Positions 1 through 7,541 of a DNA stretch of 64,000 bases are shown piece by piece. The first letter of the stretch is position 1. Each line of letters starts with the position of its first letter. The DNA is from Niastella vici (lineage in GTDB: Bacteria > Bacteroidota > Bacteroidia > Chitinophagales > Chitinophagaceae), in the NCBI RefSeq assembly GCF_002077945.1, contig NZ_LVYD01000001.1, forward strand, positions 558,001 to 622,000, read 5' to 3'. The notes beneath the pieces were generated by a model. It did not search any database and was not told where the DNA came from. It saw only the letters and a list, made by a program, of their open reading frames with translations. The position numbers and the translations under genes are program-made.

Positions 1-502
1 CAATAGGAAGCTGTACAGGAACTGCATTCGCCTGTAACTGTTGCCTGATCTCATTTACAACCCGCATAAAATGAGCACCCTGCCGGTCCATTTTATTGAT
101 CAAAATAATACGCGGTATATTATAACGATCGGCCTGCCGCCACACACTTTCCGATTGCGGTTGTACGCCCGATCTGGCGCAAAACACCGCCACTGCACCA
201 TCCAATACCCGCAATGACCTTTCCACTTCTGCCGCAAAATCAACGTGCCCGGGCGTATCAATGATATTGATCTGGTACCTGCTTTCATTATGATCCCAAT
301 AGGTAGTAATGGCTGCCGAAGAAATGGTAATGCCTCTTTTTTCTTCCCGCGGATCACTGTCCATCACCGTATTTCCTTCATCAACGTTTCCTAACCGGTG
401 AATAAAGCCGGTATAATACAGCATGCGTTCGGTAACAGTTGTTTTACCGGCATCGACATGCGCCATAATTCCAATATTCCTGAGTTGTTGTATCCGTTTC
501 AT
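1..502 (-). CDS. EF-G-like translational GTPase (N-terminal part, cut by window edge)
   Basis: Reading leftwards from an ATG at 500-502, the frame stays open to the window edge (167 codons). It encodes the N-terminal G domain of an elongation-factor-G-type GTPase. Visible motifs are the P-loop AHVDAGKTT (about residues 14-22), switch I RGITI, DTPGH and NKMD. The stretch before RGITI reads MDSDPREEK rather than the usual MDWMEQEQE, so this is probably an EF-G paralogue or a ribosome-protection-like factor rather than housekeeping FusA. All GTPase motifs are intact, which argues against a GTPase-dead paralogue. The gene is preceded on its own strand by two mini-ORFs, two terminator hairpins and a strong promoter. 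Domains II-V lie outside the window. Confidence 0.88.
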   Translation of the reverse strand, partial: MKRIQQLRNIGIMAHVDAGKTTVTERMLYYTGFIHRLGNVDEGNTVMDSDPREEKRGITISSAAITTYWDHNESRYQINIIDTPGHVDFAAEVERSLRVLDGAVAVFCARSGVQPQSESVWRQADRYNIPRIILINKMDRQGAHFMRVVNEIRQQLQANAVPVQLPI

Positions 503-519
503 ATAGTATTTAAATAAAG

Positions 520-557
520 CAGAAATAAAAAAGCCTCCCGTTTCGTAACGAGAGGCT
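520..557 (-). terminator. intrinsic terminator or attenuator just before the EF-G-like gene
   Basis: On the minus strand the stem AGCCTC/GAGGCT (552-557 with 532-537), extended by a CGTT/AACG inner stem, is followed by a T-rich run. It lies between the 20-codon mini-ORF and the EF-G-like start, so it can only act on transcripts that would otherwise enter that gene. That position suggests attenuation rather than simple termination. Confidence 0.7.
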
Positions 558-583
558 TTTGCAATATGCAATTCAACCTAACA

Positions 584-646
584 TTACGGACCATGTTTGG
601 TAACTACGCTTTTAAATGTTTTGATGATGAATTTCATATTGCTCAT
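584..646 (-). CDS. 20-residue mini-ORF, putative leader peptide
   Basis: An ATG at 644-646 opens a 20-codon frame ending in TAA at 584-586. The peptide is MSNMKFIIKTFKSVVTKHGP; a second in-frame Met at residue 4 would give 17 residues. It is basic and ends HGP, and an intrinsic terminator follows 27 bases after the stop. I do not recognise the peptide. Its place, promoter-proximal and directly upstream of a terminator and a translation-factor gene, is what would be expected of a leader peptide whose translation controls read-through. An independent small protein is the alternative. No Shine-Dalgarno sequence is visible, which is normal in this phylum. Confidence 0.45.
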   Translation of the reverse strand: MSNMKFIIKTFKSVVTKHGP

Positions 647-680
647 TAATAATTAATTGTTGAAATGATGGGGATATGCC

Positions 681-780
681 GGGGAGACAAACAAAAAGCC
701 TTCCCGAATACCGGGAAGGCCTTAATATTATTGTAATATTATGATCATCCCCTTTTATCCGGTAATGGGTTTGTCTCCCC
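681..780 (-). promoter_or_regulatory. nested inverted repeats enclosing a terminator-type hairpin
   Basis: A perfect 12-bp inverted repeat (GGGGAGACAAAC at 681-692, its complement at 769-780) encloses two inner hairpins. One is a strong GC hairpin, GCCTTCCCG/CGGGAAGGC (698-720), followed on the minus strand by TTTTT. The other is an AT hairpin of two TAATATTA arms around TTG (about 723-741). The outer arm at 769-780 lies inside the 42-codon mini-ORF, so ribosomes on that ORF would open the outer stem. The whole could fold as a multi-branched leader RNA. Confidence 0.6.
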
Positions 781-873
781 ATTTCCTATAAAGACAATAC
801 AGGTACTGGCAATTACAGCTCTGATAGCCGTATTTGCGTTTATACCTGTTTTGTATGTAGTGGTTCTGATCAT
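745..873 (-). CDS. 42-residue mini-ORF, putative leader peptide or small membrane peptide
   Basis: An ATG at 871-873 opens a 42-codon frame that stops with TGA at 745-747. The product begins MIRTTTYKTGINANT, has a short hydrophobic core (AVIASTCIVFIG) and a polar tail ending PDKRG. It is the first ORF after a consensus Bacteroidota promoter, starting about 20 bases from the predicted transcription start, and its stop is followed directly by a terminator hairpin. I do not recognise the sequence. It could be an upstream leader ORF for the EF-G-like gene, a small membrane peptide, or chance coding. The promoter and hairpin geometry is the main support. Confidence 0.4.
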   Translation of the reverse strand: MIRTTTYKTGINANTAIRAVIASTCIVFIGNGETNPLPDKRG

Positions 874-900
874 GATACGTTATGTCGTATTATCGGAATG

Positions 901-930
901 CAAAACTAAATAATAAATTGAAAAGAACAA
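901..930 (-). promoter_or_regulatory. Bacteroidota-type promoter for the EF-G leader transcript
   Basis: On the minus strand there is TTG (928-930), exactly 19 bp, then TAGTTTTG (901-908), matching TTG-N19-TAnnTTTG. The expected start near position 894 leaves a 5' leader of about 390 bases before the EF-G-like start codon, holding both mini-ORFs and both hairpins. Confidence 0.75.
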
Positions 931-1008
931 ATTGTAGCTTATAATTGCTGCTAAACGATATATGCCCTAAATTCAAAATAGCTTCTTTGCAAGCTTAACA
1001 ACTATATT

Positions 1009-1299
1009 ATGTTTAAAAAAATAGCGCCCGATAAATGGAAACATTTTTATGCCGGTACTCTCCTGGGTGTAATATTTCAAATCATTGATATTTGGTTATT
1101 CCCCAATCAACCATTCCTCTCTACAATTATTACCCTGGTAATCGTAATTATAATTAGCTATGGTTTTGAATTGTTTTCAAAAATCACAGGATTTGGCATC
1201 TACGATATTATGGATGCAGTAGCATCCATAATAGGCGGTATTGTGGGGATGGGAGCCGGATGGGCGGTTGCGATAGCATTCCTTCATTACAAAATATAA
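1009..1299 (+). CDS. small integral membrane protein, function unknown
   Basis: A 96-residue protein starting at ATG 1009. After a short cytoplasmic stretch (MFKKIAPDKWKHFYAG) it shows three hydrophobic segments at about residues 15-32, 38-55 and 66-90, the last glycine-rich (GGIVGMGAGW). The DKWKHFYAG motif recalls small membrane proteins of the VanZ/YfiM type in which a D-K-x-x-H motif precedes the first helix, but that is only a resemblance. The gene converges on the bestrophin gene and the two reading frames overlap by 13 bases at their 3' ends (1287-1299). No terminator separates them. I would treat the function as unknown. Confidence 0.7.
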   Translation: MFKKIAPDKWKHFYAGTLLGVIFQIIDIWLFPNQPFLSTIITLVIVIIISYGFELFSKITGFGIYDIMDAVASIIGGIVGMGAGWAVAIAFLHYKI

Positions 1300-2261
1300 T
1301 AGAACGATTCGGGACGCTTTTCTTCCACCATATCCTGGTCATGCAGCATTTGCCGCAGGTCCCTTTCAATTGTGCCGGCAATGGCCGTCATGGGTGTATC
1401 GGTTGGTTTGTTTTCAAAGGGATCCTGCAAATGGATAGCCATTTTTTCTATCAGTAAAAAACAAGCGCTGATGGCTACCACCAGGGGCACTTCAAGAAAC
1501 CCGAAATAATCAATGACACCAAAAGGCAGCATACATATAAATAGCAACAGCGAAAAGTGAATATATAAACTGTAGGTACTAGGAAACACGGTGTTTTTTA
1601 TGCGCTCGCATTTTCCCATGGCATCGCATAACCGGGTAAGGGTACGGTCCATCTCAATTTGTTGATACCGGTTAATAAACCCTTCTTCCAAACCGCGTCG
1701 CAGATCACGTGCCTGTTGATCGAGCAGGGCCATAGGCACATTGTTAAACCGGCTCAAACTTTCCAGGTCACGGCGGCTTAAATATTTATCGAGCCCGCTG
1801 GCCGGGTTCAACCGGCGCAGGCTTTGTCCCAGGGCATAACACCAGGCAATCTGCCGGCGCACCATTCGTTGCCGCAATTGATGCACTTCATCTTCTTCAA
1901 ACTGGCTTTCGGTAAAAGCCAATACCTGCCTTGCCAGCGTGCGTGAATCATTTACTATGGCGCCCCATACCTGCCTTGCTTCCCACCAGCGGTCATATGC
2001 CTGGTTGCTTCTGAAACCCAGCAACAAGGATATTACCGTACCCAATATAGTTGGCACCGCCAGGGGTATACTGATCGGCAATTTCAGGAACCATTGGTGT
2101 ATAACTGCAATGGTTGCACTGTACACCAAGATGATCAACAACTCGAACTTCACTTTTCCCAATACATAGCCAAATGGGATATTCTTTTTTAATAACATCA
2201 AACCAACGTTTAGCGTTTTGAAATAATCGCACTCATCCTGTTCTGCCTTAGCTTTGCGCAT
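1287..2261 (-). CDS. bestrophin-family (UPF0187) anion channel
   Basis: A protein of 324 residues from ATG 2261. The segment RSNQAYDRWWEAR (about residues 84-96) with the following VWGAIVNDSRTLARQ is the signature of bacterial bestrophins. Four hydrophobic segments are visible, two before it (about 39-60 and 64-82) and two near 235-270. Bacterial members form pentameric ion channels in the inner membrane. The start overlaps the end of the upstream UspA-like gene by 14 bases, implying translational coupling. An internal Met at residue 22 (MLLKKNIPFGY) matches where many family members begin and may be the true start. Physiological substrate cannot be read from the sequence. Confidence 0.85.
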   Translation of the reverse strand: MRKAKAEQDECDYFKTLNVGLMLLKKNIPFGYVLGKVKFELLIILVYSATIAVIHQWFLKLPISIPLAVPTILGTVISLLLGFRSNQAYDRWWEARQVWGAIVNDSRTLARQVLAFTESQFEEDEVHQLRQRMVRRQIAWCYALGQSLRRLNPASGLDKYLSRRDLESLSRFNNVPMALLDQQARDLRRGLEEGFINRYQQIEMDRTLTRLCDAMGKCERIKNTVFPSTYSLYIHFSLLLFICMLPFGVIDYFGFLEVPLVVAISACFLLIEKMAIHLQDPFENKPTDTPMTAIAGTIERDLRQMLHDQDMVEEKRPESFYYIL

Positions 2262-2757
2262 TCAACAGCTTTAGCAAGGCTACTGCTTCTTCTTCCACCG
2301 CCCTGATCTCGGGAATGGTAATTACGCGGCGTTTTGATTTGAATTGACGTAACAACGGCACCCTGCTTTTTTTGAACATGGTGTCGGGGTTTACACTATC
2401 AGGGTGCACCTGAACAAATTCATACAACTCAGGATAAACAATAAGATCAATATCATTTGCATCAACAAAATGCCGGAAAACAGCCGGCGTATTTCCATAT
2501 AAATGACGGAAGACAATACTGTTCACCTGGCGGGGGTACTGCTGTTTTATTTGTTTGCAGTTATTCCTGAATGCATCTGTTAGCAGGTCATGGTAAGGCT
2601 TACGTTGATTTCTTATAAGATCATTTACAAAGAATGGCATTTGAAAAGCATGGAACAGGGTTATGTTCAAAACCTGTTCACCCATCGTGTGAATGGCTTT
2701 TTCAACCAGGTCAAAAGAAGCAGCTGAAAAATCGGTGTGTACTAATACATTTCGCAT
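2248..2757 (-). CDS. UspA-like universal stress domain protein, divergent
   Basis: A 169-residue protein. The opening MRNVLVHTDFSAASFDLVEKAI and the later DIDLIVYPELYE strand suit the alpha/beta fold of universal stress proteins (first strand ending in TDFS, helix after it). The C-terminal glycine-rich ATP-binding motif (G-x2-G-x9-G-S/T) is not present; the corresponding stretch is NPDTMFKKSRVPLL. It is therefore probably a non-ATP-binding or degenerate member. It lies directly upstream of, and overlaps, the bestrophin gene, so the two are likely co-transcribed. No terminator separates it from the upstream two-component operon, which ends 121 bases away. Confidence 0.7.
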   Translation of the reverse strand: MRNVLVHTDFSAASFDLVEKAIHTMGEQVLNITLFHAFQMPFFVNDLIRNQRKPYHDLLTDAFRNNCKQIKQQYPRQVNSIVFRHLYGNTPAVFRHFVDANDIDLIVYPELYEFVQVHPDSVNPDTMFKKSRVPLLRQFKSKRRVITIPEIRAVEEEAVALLKLLNAQS

Positions 2758-2878
2758 ACTGATATCATTAAATTAACAATGATGTTTACAGTAGCAAAAC
2801 TGGCACAATGGTATTAGACGCGCTTAAGAGGCATTTAAGAATGTATTAAAAAAGAAATAAGAATGGGATTAGAAAATA

Positions 2879-4252
2879 TCAGGATGGGGAACTCAGCGTG
2901 ATCTCGACGGTAGTTCCTTTCTCTTCTTCCGATTTGATGACCAACTCGCCCTTATGAAGGCGGATAATATTCCGCGCCAACGGCAACCCCACGCCATGCC
3001 CTTCAAACCGATTGGTGTTGGAGGCCCGGTAAAAAGGCTCAAATACATATTTAAGCTCCGGCGCAGGTATCCCAATGCCATTGTCAATAATACCTATCCT
3101 GATCTTTTGTTTTACCACCTGCAGCGTGAGCTGAACAAGCCGGTCATTGCTGTACTTACAGGCATTAACGGCAATATTGGTAAGCGCCAGTTTTAATAAA
3201 TGATAATTTCCTTCTACTGATAACTGCTGCTCGTTGGGCGGCAGTTCGCCGAAATGCAATTGAACCTGGTTGTTGGGATGCAACTCATCTACGGCCTGTT
3301 TTACTTCCCACAATAATTCATCCATGCGCACCAGGCTGAGGCGTTGCTTTTTGCCATCGAACCCGCTTTGCGCCAATGCCAGCAGGCTGCTGGTCAAATG
3401 ATCGAGCTTACCGGCTTCGTTCAAGATCACCTGCAGGCTTTGCCGGTATTCTTCATTGGTACGTGCTTTTTTAAGGGCAATATCCGCTTCGCCCATAATA
3501 GTAGTAAGTGGGGTGCGCAATTCGTGCGATGCATTGCTCACAAAATTGTTCTGCGTTTCAAAAGCCGTTTGCAACCGGTCGAGCATGGTGTTGAAGGTAT
3601 GCGCCAGCTCGGTCATTTCATCTTTGCCCTTCTTTGTTTCCAAACGCAGATGCAGGTTGTGCGCGCTGATGTCCTGCACTTTGCTGATCAGTTGCCGCAC
3701 CGGTTGAAATGTTTTGCGGCTGAAGATTATACCAGTGGTGAACACCAACAGCACGCCTACCACAAAAGTGGCGATCTTGGCTCGGGCCAGGGTATATAAT
3801 AACCGGTTCGCATATTCGTTCACCGCCGATTTTATGACTATACAATGCCGGCCGCCTTCAGCATGGTATAAAATACCGGCATAATGCACATTATTCTTTT
3901 CTATAAAAACGGTTTTCCCCTGCCCTTCAATTATCTGGTAATAAAATGACCGGGGCAACCCCTGTACCGGTGATTTTATTGTATTGGAAACAGAGTCCCA
4001 GGTAAGCAGGTATTCGTGTTCTTTTGGTAACACCTCCAGGTACTGCCGCCGCAACTCCTGGTAGGTAGCTGTTGATACTTTATTTTGTTCAAACCGCAAC
4101 TTGGCAGCTACCCGTACCCGAAGTTCAAGCCGTTTTAAAAAATCATTCGATGCAAACCGGCTAATGAAGTAATAGGTGGTAAAGCTGATGAACAGGATCA
4201 ACAGAGCCGTAAGCACAGTAAACAACAAGGCGGTTTGTGTCTGTATCTTCAA
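2879..4252 (-). CDS. sensor histidine kinase with HAMP domain (OmpR-type system)
   Basis: A 457-residue inner-membrane kinase. Order of parts: TM1 at about 8-30; a periplasmic sensor region of about 120 residues; TM2 at about 160-178; HAMP at about 180-232; HisKA with the phospho-accepting histidine H243 in SHELRTPL; and HATPase_c with an N box (NIAVNACKYS), DNGIGIP, FEPFYR and GVGLPLAR. All catalytic motifs are intact. It follows the response regulator gene by 5 bases on the same strand, so the pair forms an operon, regulator first. The stimulus is unknown; the periplasmic part has no motif I recognise. Confidence 0.93.
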   Translation of the reverse strand: MKIQTQTALLFTVLTALLILFISFTTYYFISRFASNDFLKRLELRVRVAAKLRFEQNKVSTATYQELRRQYLEVLPKEHEYLLTWDSVSNTIKSPVQGLPRSFYYQIIEGQGKTVFIEKNNVHYAGILYHAEGGRHCIVIKSAVNEYANRLLYTLARAKIATFVVGVLLVFTTGIIFSRKTFQPVRQLISKVQDISAHNLHLRLETKKGKDEMTELAHTFNTMLDRLQTAFETQNNFVSNASHELRTPLTTIMGEADIALKKARTNEEYRQSLQVILNEAGKLDHLTSSLLALAQSGFDGKKQRLSLVRMDELLWEVKQAVDELHPNNQVQLHFGELPPNEQQLSVEGNYHLLKLALTNIAVNACKYSNDRLVQLTLQVVKQKIRIGIIDNGIGIPAPELKYVFEPFYRASNTNRFEGHGVGLPLARNIIRLHKGELVIKSEEEKGTTVEITLSSPS

Positions 4253-4257
4253 AGTGA

Positions 4258-4947
4258 TCAGCTTTTTTTATCTTCTTTAAGAATATAACCCATCCCTATC
4301 ATGGTATGTATCAATTTGCGGTCGGGGTTGGCATCCACTTTTTTGCGCAGGTAATTCACATATACATCCACCACATTGGTGCTCATGTTAAAATCTATTC
4401 CCCATACATTTTCCAGCAGCTCCATGCGGGTAAGTACCCGGCCCCGGTTCTGCATCATGAACTCAAGCAGGCGGTATTCGGTGGCAGTAAGGGTTACCGG
4501 TTCTTCATTCAAACTGGCTGTTTTTGTGCTGGTATTGAGCAACAGACCGCCAACTTGCAGTACATCGGTTGGCGCATTATTGCCCACAGATTTACGCCGC
4601 ACCAGCGTTCTAAGCCGGGCTTCCAGCTCAGCAAAATGAAATGGTTTCACCAGGTAATCATCGGCGCCGCTGTCGAGACCCGCCACAATATTTTCCGTAG
4701 TGCCTAATGCGGTAAGCATCAGAATGGGCGTATCAACCTGCTGCTTTCGCAATTGCTTGCACAACTGTATCCCATTCAGGCCCGGCAACATAATGTCGAG
4801 GATCATTACGTCGAACTGGTTTTTTACGGCCATTTCATGCCCTATGAGGCCATCAGGCGCTACCGTTACTGCGTAGCCTGCCTCTTTCAGTCCCTTGTTC
4901 AACATACCGGCAAGTGCCGCCTCGTCTTCCACTAAAAGGATCTTCAT
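4258..4947 (-). CDS. OmpR/PhoB-family response regulator
   Basis: A 229-residue regulator. The receiver domain (1-115) shows the acidic pocket E7/D8, phospho-acceptor D51 (ILDIMLPG), T79 and K101 (VKPF). The C-terminal winged helix (about 130-224) shows LTATEYRLLEFMMQNRG and VDVYVNYLRKK, typical of the OmpR/PhoB DNA-binding domain. It is the first gene of a two-gene operon with the HAMP sensor kinase downstream, and probably takes its phosphate from it. A TATTTTTG box on the minus strand (4970-4977), 23 bases before the start codon, is the likely -7 element. Target genes cannot be inferred. Confidence 0.95.
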   Translation of the reverse strand: MKILLVEDEAALAGMLNKGLKEAGYAVTVAPDGLIGHEMAVKNQFDVMILDIMLPGLNGIQLCKQLRKQQVDTPILMLTALGTTENIVAGLDSGADDYLVKPFHFAELEARLRTLVRRKSVGNNAPTDVLQVGGLLLNTSTKTASLNEEPVTLTATEYRLLEFMMQNRGRVLTRMELLENVWGIDFNMSTNVVDVYVNYLRKKVDANPDRKLIHTMIGMGYILKEDKKS

Positions 4948-4969
4948 GCCTGAATGAATTTAGTAGCAA

Positions 4970-4977
4970 CAAAAATA
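4970..4977 (-). promoter_or_regulatory. -7 element of the OmpR-type operon
   Basis: TATTTTTG on the minus strand matches TAnnTTTG and lies 23 bases upstream of the response regulator ATG. No TTG is seen at the usual 19-21 bp spacing, so the promoter may be weak or activator-dependent. Confidence 0.45.
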
Positions 4978-5037
4978 ACCAGGAACGTTGAAACTCGTAA
5001 GCAAGGCAGCTTTTCCACACCCTATTTAATGACATTT

Positions 5038-5074
5038 TAAAAAACAAAACCCTCCCCAATACATCGGGAGGGTT
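5038..5074 (-). terminator. intrinsic terminator after the YD-like lipoprotein gene
   Basis: Perfect 9-bp stem AACCCTCCC/GGGAGGGTT (5048-5056 with 5066-5074), followed on the minus strand by a T-rich tail. It closes the lipoprotein transcript 29 bases after its stop codon. Confidence 0.85.
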
Positions 5075-5102
5075 GCTTTTTGTTGATCGGCTTATACTTG
5101 TA

Positions 5103-5861
5103 TTAATACTCAAACGTCAATTGGGTGTCTCCGTCGTTGGAGGTTAACGGGTATCCATCCCCATCGTAGGTATATTTGGTATTGACCGTTTCATCGAACT
5201 GGGTACCCGGAAAATCATAAAACGCTGTTAAGGTTTCATTCTTTGAAGAAAACCGTAAGGTATAGCCCATATCAAGCACCCATTTTGAAACGATGGGGAA
5301 GCCTGACTTTTTGGTGCCATAGGTAAATGTTACCGAAAATGGCTCGTCGCCCGCTATGTTCAGTTTTTCCAGATTGCCATTGATGGTATACGTAAGGTTG
5401 GCTGTTGTAATGGTTCCATCGAGTTTGCTTTCTTCTTTGATCTTTGAAACCTGGTTGTTTGTAACGGTATAGGTGAGTACATCATCCTGTACAACACTCT
5501 CCTGTCCACTTCCTATATTATGCAATACTTTTGTGGTGCCACTCACAGGGATCCCATTATTGTAAGAAAAGGTATATGTACTATTGTAGCTGTTGCTTTT
5601 GTTCTCCAGCTTCGTTATGTTGCCGGCCCCATCGAAAGTGAATGAAGTTGTTTCAAGGTTATCTGAACTGCTGTATGACGTTAGTTTATTACCATCATAT
5701 GTAAAGTTATAAACCGTTGTTTTGCCATTCTCGGTTCTGGTTAGTTTTTTCAACAACTTTGTTTTTCCGCCATTATTATCGCCAGCTGAGTTTTTGTCTT
5801 TTTTGCACGAGCCCAAAACCAGCATGGCCATTGCACCGGCTAACAGGAAGATCTTTTTCAT
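5103..5861 (-). CDS. secreted lipoprotein with YD-repeat-like beta strands, function unknown
   Basis: A 252-residue protein with a lipoprotein signal peptide: MKKIFLLAGAMAMLVLGSC, lipobox cysteine at residue 19, followed by a lysine-rich linker. The body is built of short repeated strands with the pattern F-x-Y-D-G-x-x-x-x-L/I (for example FTYDGNKLTSY, FTFDGAGNITKLEN, YTYDGDGYP), resembling YD or DUF4595-like beta proteins common in Bacteroidota lipoproteins. It is probably surface-exposed or periplasmic. It stands alone, with its own terminator and no same-strand partner nearby. Function unknown. Confidence 0.8.
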   Translation of the reverse strand: MKKIFLLAGAMAMLVLGSCKKDKNSAGDNNGGKTKLLKKLTRTENGKTTVYNFTYDGNKLTSYSSSDNLETTSFTFDGAGNITKLENKSNSYNSTYTFSYNNGIPVSGTTKVLHNIGSGQESVVQDDVLTYTVTNNQVSKIKEESKLDGTITTANLTYTINGNLEKLNIAGDEPFSVTFTYGTKKSGFPIVSKWVLDMGYTLRFSSKNETLTAFYDFPGTQFDETVNTKYTYDGDGYPLTSNDGDTQLTFEY

Positions 5862-6178
5862 GAGTGTTAATGTGTGTAGTTTGTATTATTGTTTTACTTC
5901 ACCGGCGTATTGGCTATACTTGCTGGCGGTGAAAGCTGGTGCAATATTACCACCGACGTTTACGGTATACTTCAGGCAGTGGCGCGAACTGTAGAATTGG
6001 CAACATGAACTGTATAAAGTGGATGATACACAAACATCAAACTACCGGTATTGTTAAATAATATCCACCGCTTTTACTGCTACAGTGAATGTTTTTTAAT
6101 GAATCTTCTACGTTCATTTACATATTCAATTTCTGTATAAATGACCATTAAAGGTGGGCCCGGCTTGTTATTACGGAA

Positions 6179-6186
6179 TATCTTTG
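6179..6186 (+). promoter_or_regulatory. -7 element of the asparaginase-domain gene
   Basis: TATCTTTG matches TAnnTTTG and lies 20 bases before the ATG at 6207. It excludes the longer reading frame starting at 6141, which would begin upstream of the promoter. No -33 TTG is seen at standard spacing. Confidence 0.55.
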
Positions 6187-6206
6187 CAGTATCAATCAAT
6201 GCAAAC

Positions 6207-6716
6207 ATGGCTATTCGCATCTTTATTACCGGCGGCACTTTTGACAAGGAATACAATGAACTGAACGGGGAGTTGTATTTTAAAGATACCCACATGCAGG
6301 AGCTGCTTTCATTGGGTAGAAGCCGTTTAACGGTGCAAATAAAGACGCTTATGATGATCGACAGTCTTGAAATGACCCCCGAGCACCGGAACTATATCGC
6401 TGATGAATGCCGGCAATGCGAAGAAGATAAGATCGTCATTACCCATGGCACCGATACCATGGCCGAAACCGCCCGGGTGTTGGCGCAGCAGGTTTCGGGT
6501 AAAACCATTGTGTTAACAGGGGCCATGATCCCCATTAAGTTTGGTAGCTCTGATGGCCTTTTTAACCTCGGCAGCGCACTCGCCTTTGTACAGTCCCTGC
6601 CCCCCGGCGTGTATGTGGCCATGAATGGCCGCTACTTTATTTGGGACAATGTGCGCAAGAACAGACAGACCGGTATTTTTGAAGAATTGAAACCAGTGAG
6701 TACGCATACCGGGTAA
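6207..6716 (+). CDS. short asparaginase-like protein (N-terminal domain only)
   Basis: A protein of 169 residues from ATG 6207; the start is chosen because a -7 box sits at 6179-6186 and the sequence then opens MAIRIFITGGTFDKEYN. TGGTF near the N-terminus, THGTDTM (about residue 75) and LTGAMIP (about residue 100) are the substrate-site motifs of the L-asparaginase type I/II family. The family normally has about 330 residues in two domains; only the first is present and the stop is followed directly by the converging CDSGH-type gene's 3' end, so nothing suggests a recent frameshift. Short stand-alone asparaginase-domain proteins of this size are seen in other bacteria; activity is uncertain. 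Confidence 0.75.
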   Translation: MAIRIFITGGTFDKEYNELNGELYFKDTHMQELLSLGRSRLTVQIKTLMMIDSLEMTPEHRNYIADECRQCEEDKIVITHGTDTMAETARVLAQQVSGKTIVLTGAMIPIKFGSSDGLFNLGSALAFVQSLPPGVYVAMNGRYFIWDNVRKNRQTGIFEELKPVSTHTG

Positions 6717-6736
6717 AATGCCTTTACGAAGTTGAA

Positions 6737-6958
6737 TTATTTTTTGGGCGGAAGGGCGAAAGCCACGGCTTCATGTTCGAAATGCCCTTTGTGAGAACCA
6801 TCGCAAAAAGGTTTGTTTTTCGACATACCACAACGGCACATTGAAATTACTTCGCGCCCACCCAGGTCATAAATATTTCCATTTTTATCTACGATCTCCA
6901 TATCACCTTCTATTTTAATAGAACCATTGCTGTTTACTGTGATCTTTGTTGAAGCCAT
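6737..6958 (-). CDS. CDGSH iron-sulfur domain protein
   Basis: A 73-residue protein. The C-terminal half contains CRCGMSKNKPFCDGSH, the full CDGSH signature C-x-C-x2-S-x3-P-x-C-D-G-S-H, whose three cysteines and one histidine bind a [2Fe-2S] cluster as in mitoNEET-type proteins. The N-terminal half (KITVNSNGSIKIEGD) forms the usual beta strands. There is no membrane anchor, so it is probably cytoplasmic with an electron-transfer or redox-sensing role; the partner is unknown. It converges on the asparaginase-domain gene, 20 bases apart. Confidence 0.92.
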   Translation of the reverse strand: MASTKITVNSNGSIKIEGDMEIVDKNGNIYDLGGREVISMCRCGMSKNKPFCDGSHKGHFEHEAVAFALPPKK

Positions 6959-6993
6959 TGTTGTTGTTAAAATTTAGAGGCGCAATATACGCA

Positions 6994-7503
6994 TCAATAA
7001 ATAGTCTCAATGACTATTTCCTTTCCATTAAAAACAAAATGATCGCCTGCTTTTTTATGTTGCAGCTGTTTCGCCAGCGGCGCCAGTGGAGAAAGATATA
7101 TGATCCCCTTTCCATCAATGGTTTGTTTACCCAGGCCCGCAGCAATAAAAAAGAGGATGCCGCCGCCATTGATGCAGGCACCTGTAACAACCTCTCTATA
7201 AACAACATCTGTTTTTACATCATGTAAATGGGCCAGTTCTTTCAACTGCTGGGCCAGCTGTTTCGAATGCATTTCCTTTTCCAGCTGGTTCATGGCCCTG
7301 GCTGTTTCATACTTATCGCCCGCTGAGCTTTTTTCTTCACTATTGGCCGCTTCCTGCGCTTCATTGATCAGCGTTCTGGCTGCGGCTATCCGCTGCTCAA
7401 TAAGCTGTTCGCCAGCTTGTTTTAGCTGGTTCTTAAATGCTATTTTTTCCTGATCTGTCGTCACAGCCACTAATATACAATATCCGGCCTGCTCATTCGT
7501 CAT
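6994..7503 (-). CDS. GreA/GreB-like protein
   Basis: A 169-residue protein with the two-part layout of Gre factors. An N-terminal helical segment (about 20-85, TDQEKIAFKNQL ... AGDKYETARAMNQLEKEM) would form the coiled coil, and a C-terminal beta domain (about 95-168, VYREVVTGACINGGGILFFIAAGLG ... YLSPLAPLAKQL ... GKEIVIETIY) follows. The C-terminal pattern, in which a small-molecule-style core is followed by SPLAPLAKQLQHKKAGD, resembles the SPIGKALLGKKVGD of GreA. Acidic coiled-coil tip residues essential for transcript cleavage are not clearly conserved, so it may bind RNA polymerase without cleavage activity. The first 13 residues (MTNEQAGYCILVA) are atypical; a GTG start at residue 14 is possible. 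Confidence 0.65.
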   Translation of the reverse strand: MTNEQAGYCILVAVTTDQEKIAFKNQLKQAGEQLIEQRIAAARTLINEAQEAANSEEKSSAGDKYETARAMNQLEKEMHSKQLAQQLKELAHLHDVKTDVVYREVVTGACINGGGILFFIAAGLGKQTIDGKGIIYLSPLAPLAKQLQHKKAGDHFVFNGKEIVIETIY

Positions 7504-7541
7504 TCAAAGAGATAACCATTTTTTATTTTAAAAGAAAGAAC

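Noticed and set aside
5011-5019. perfect DnaA-box match TTTTCCACA near the OmpR-type operon
   Set aside because: Isolated single copy; expected by chance in AT-rich DNA and not part of a cluster.
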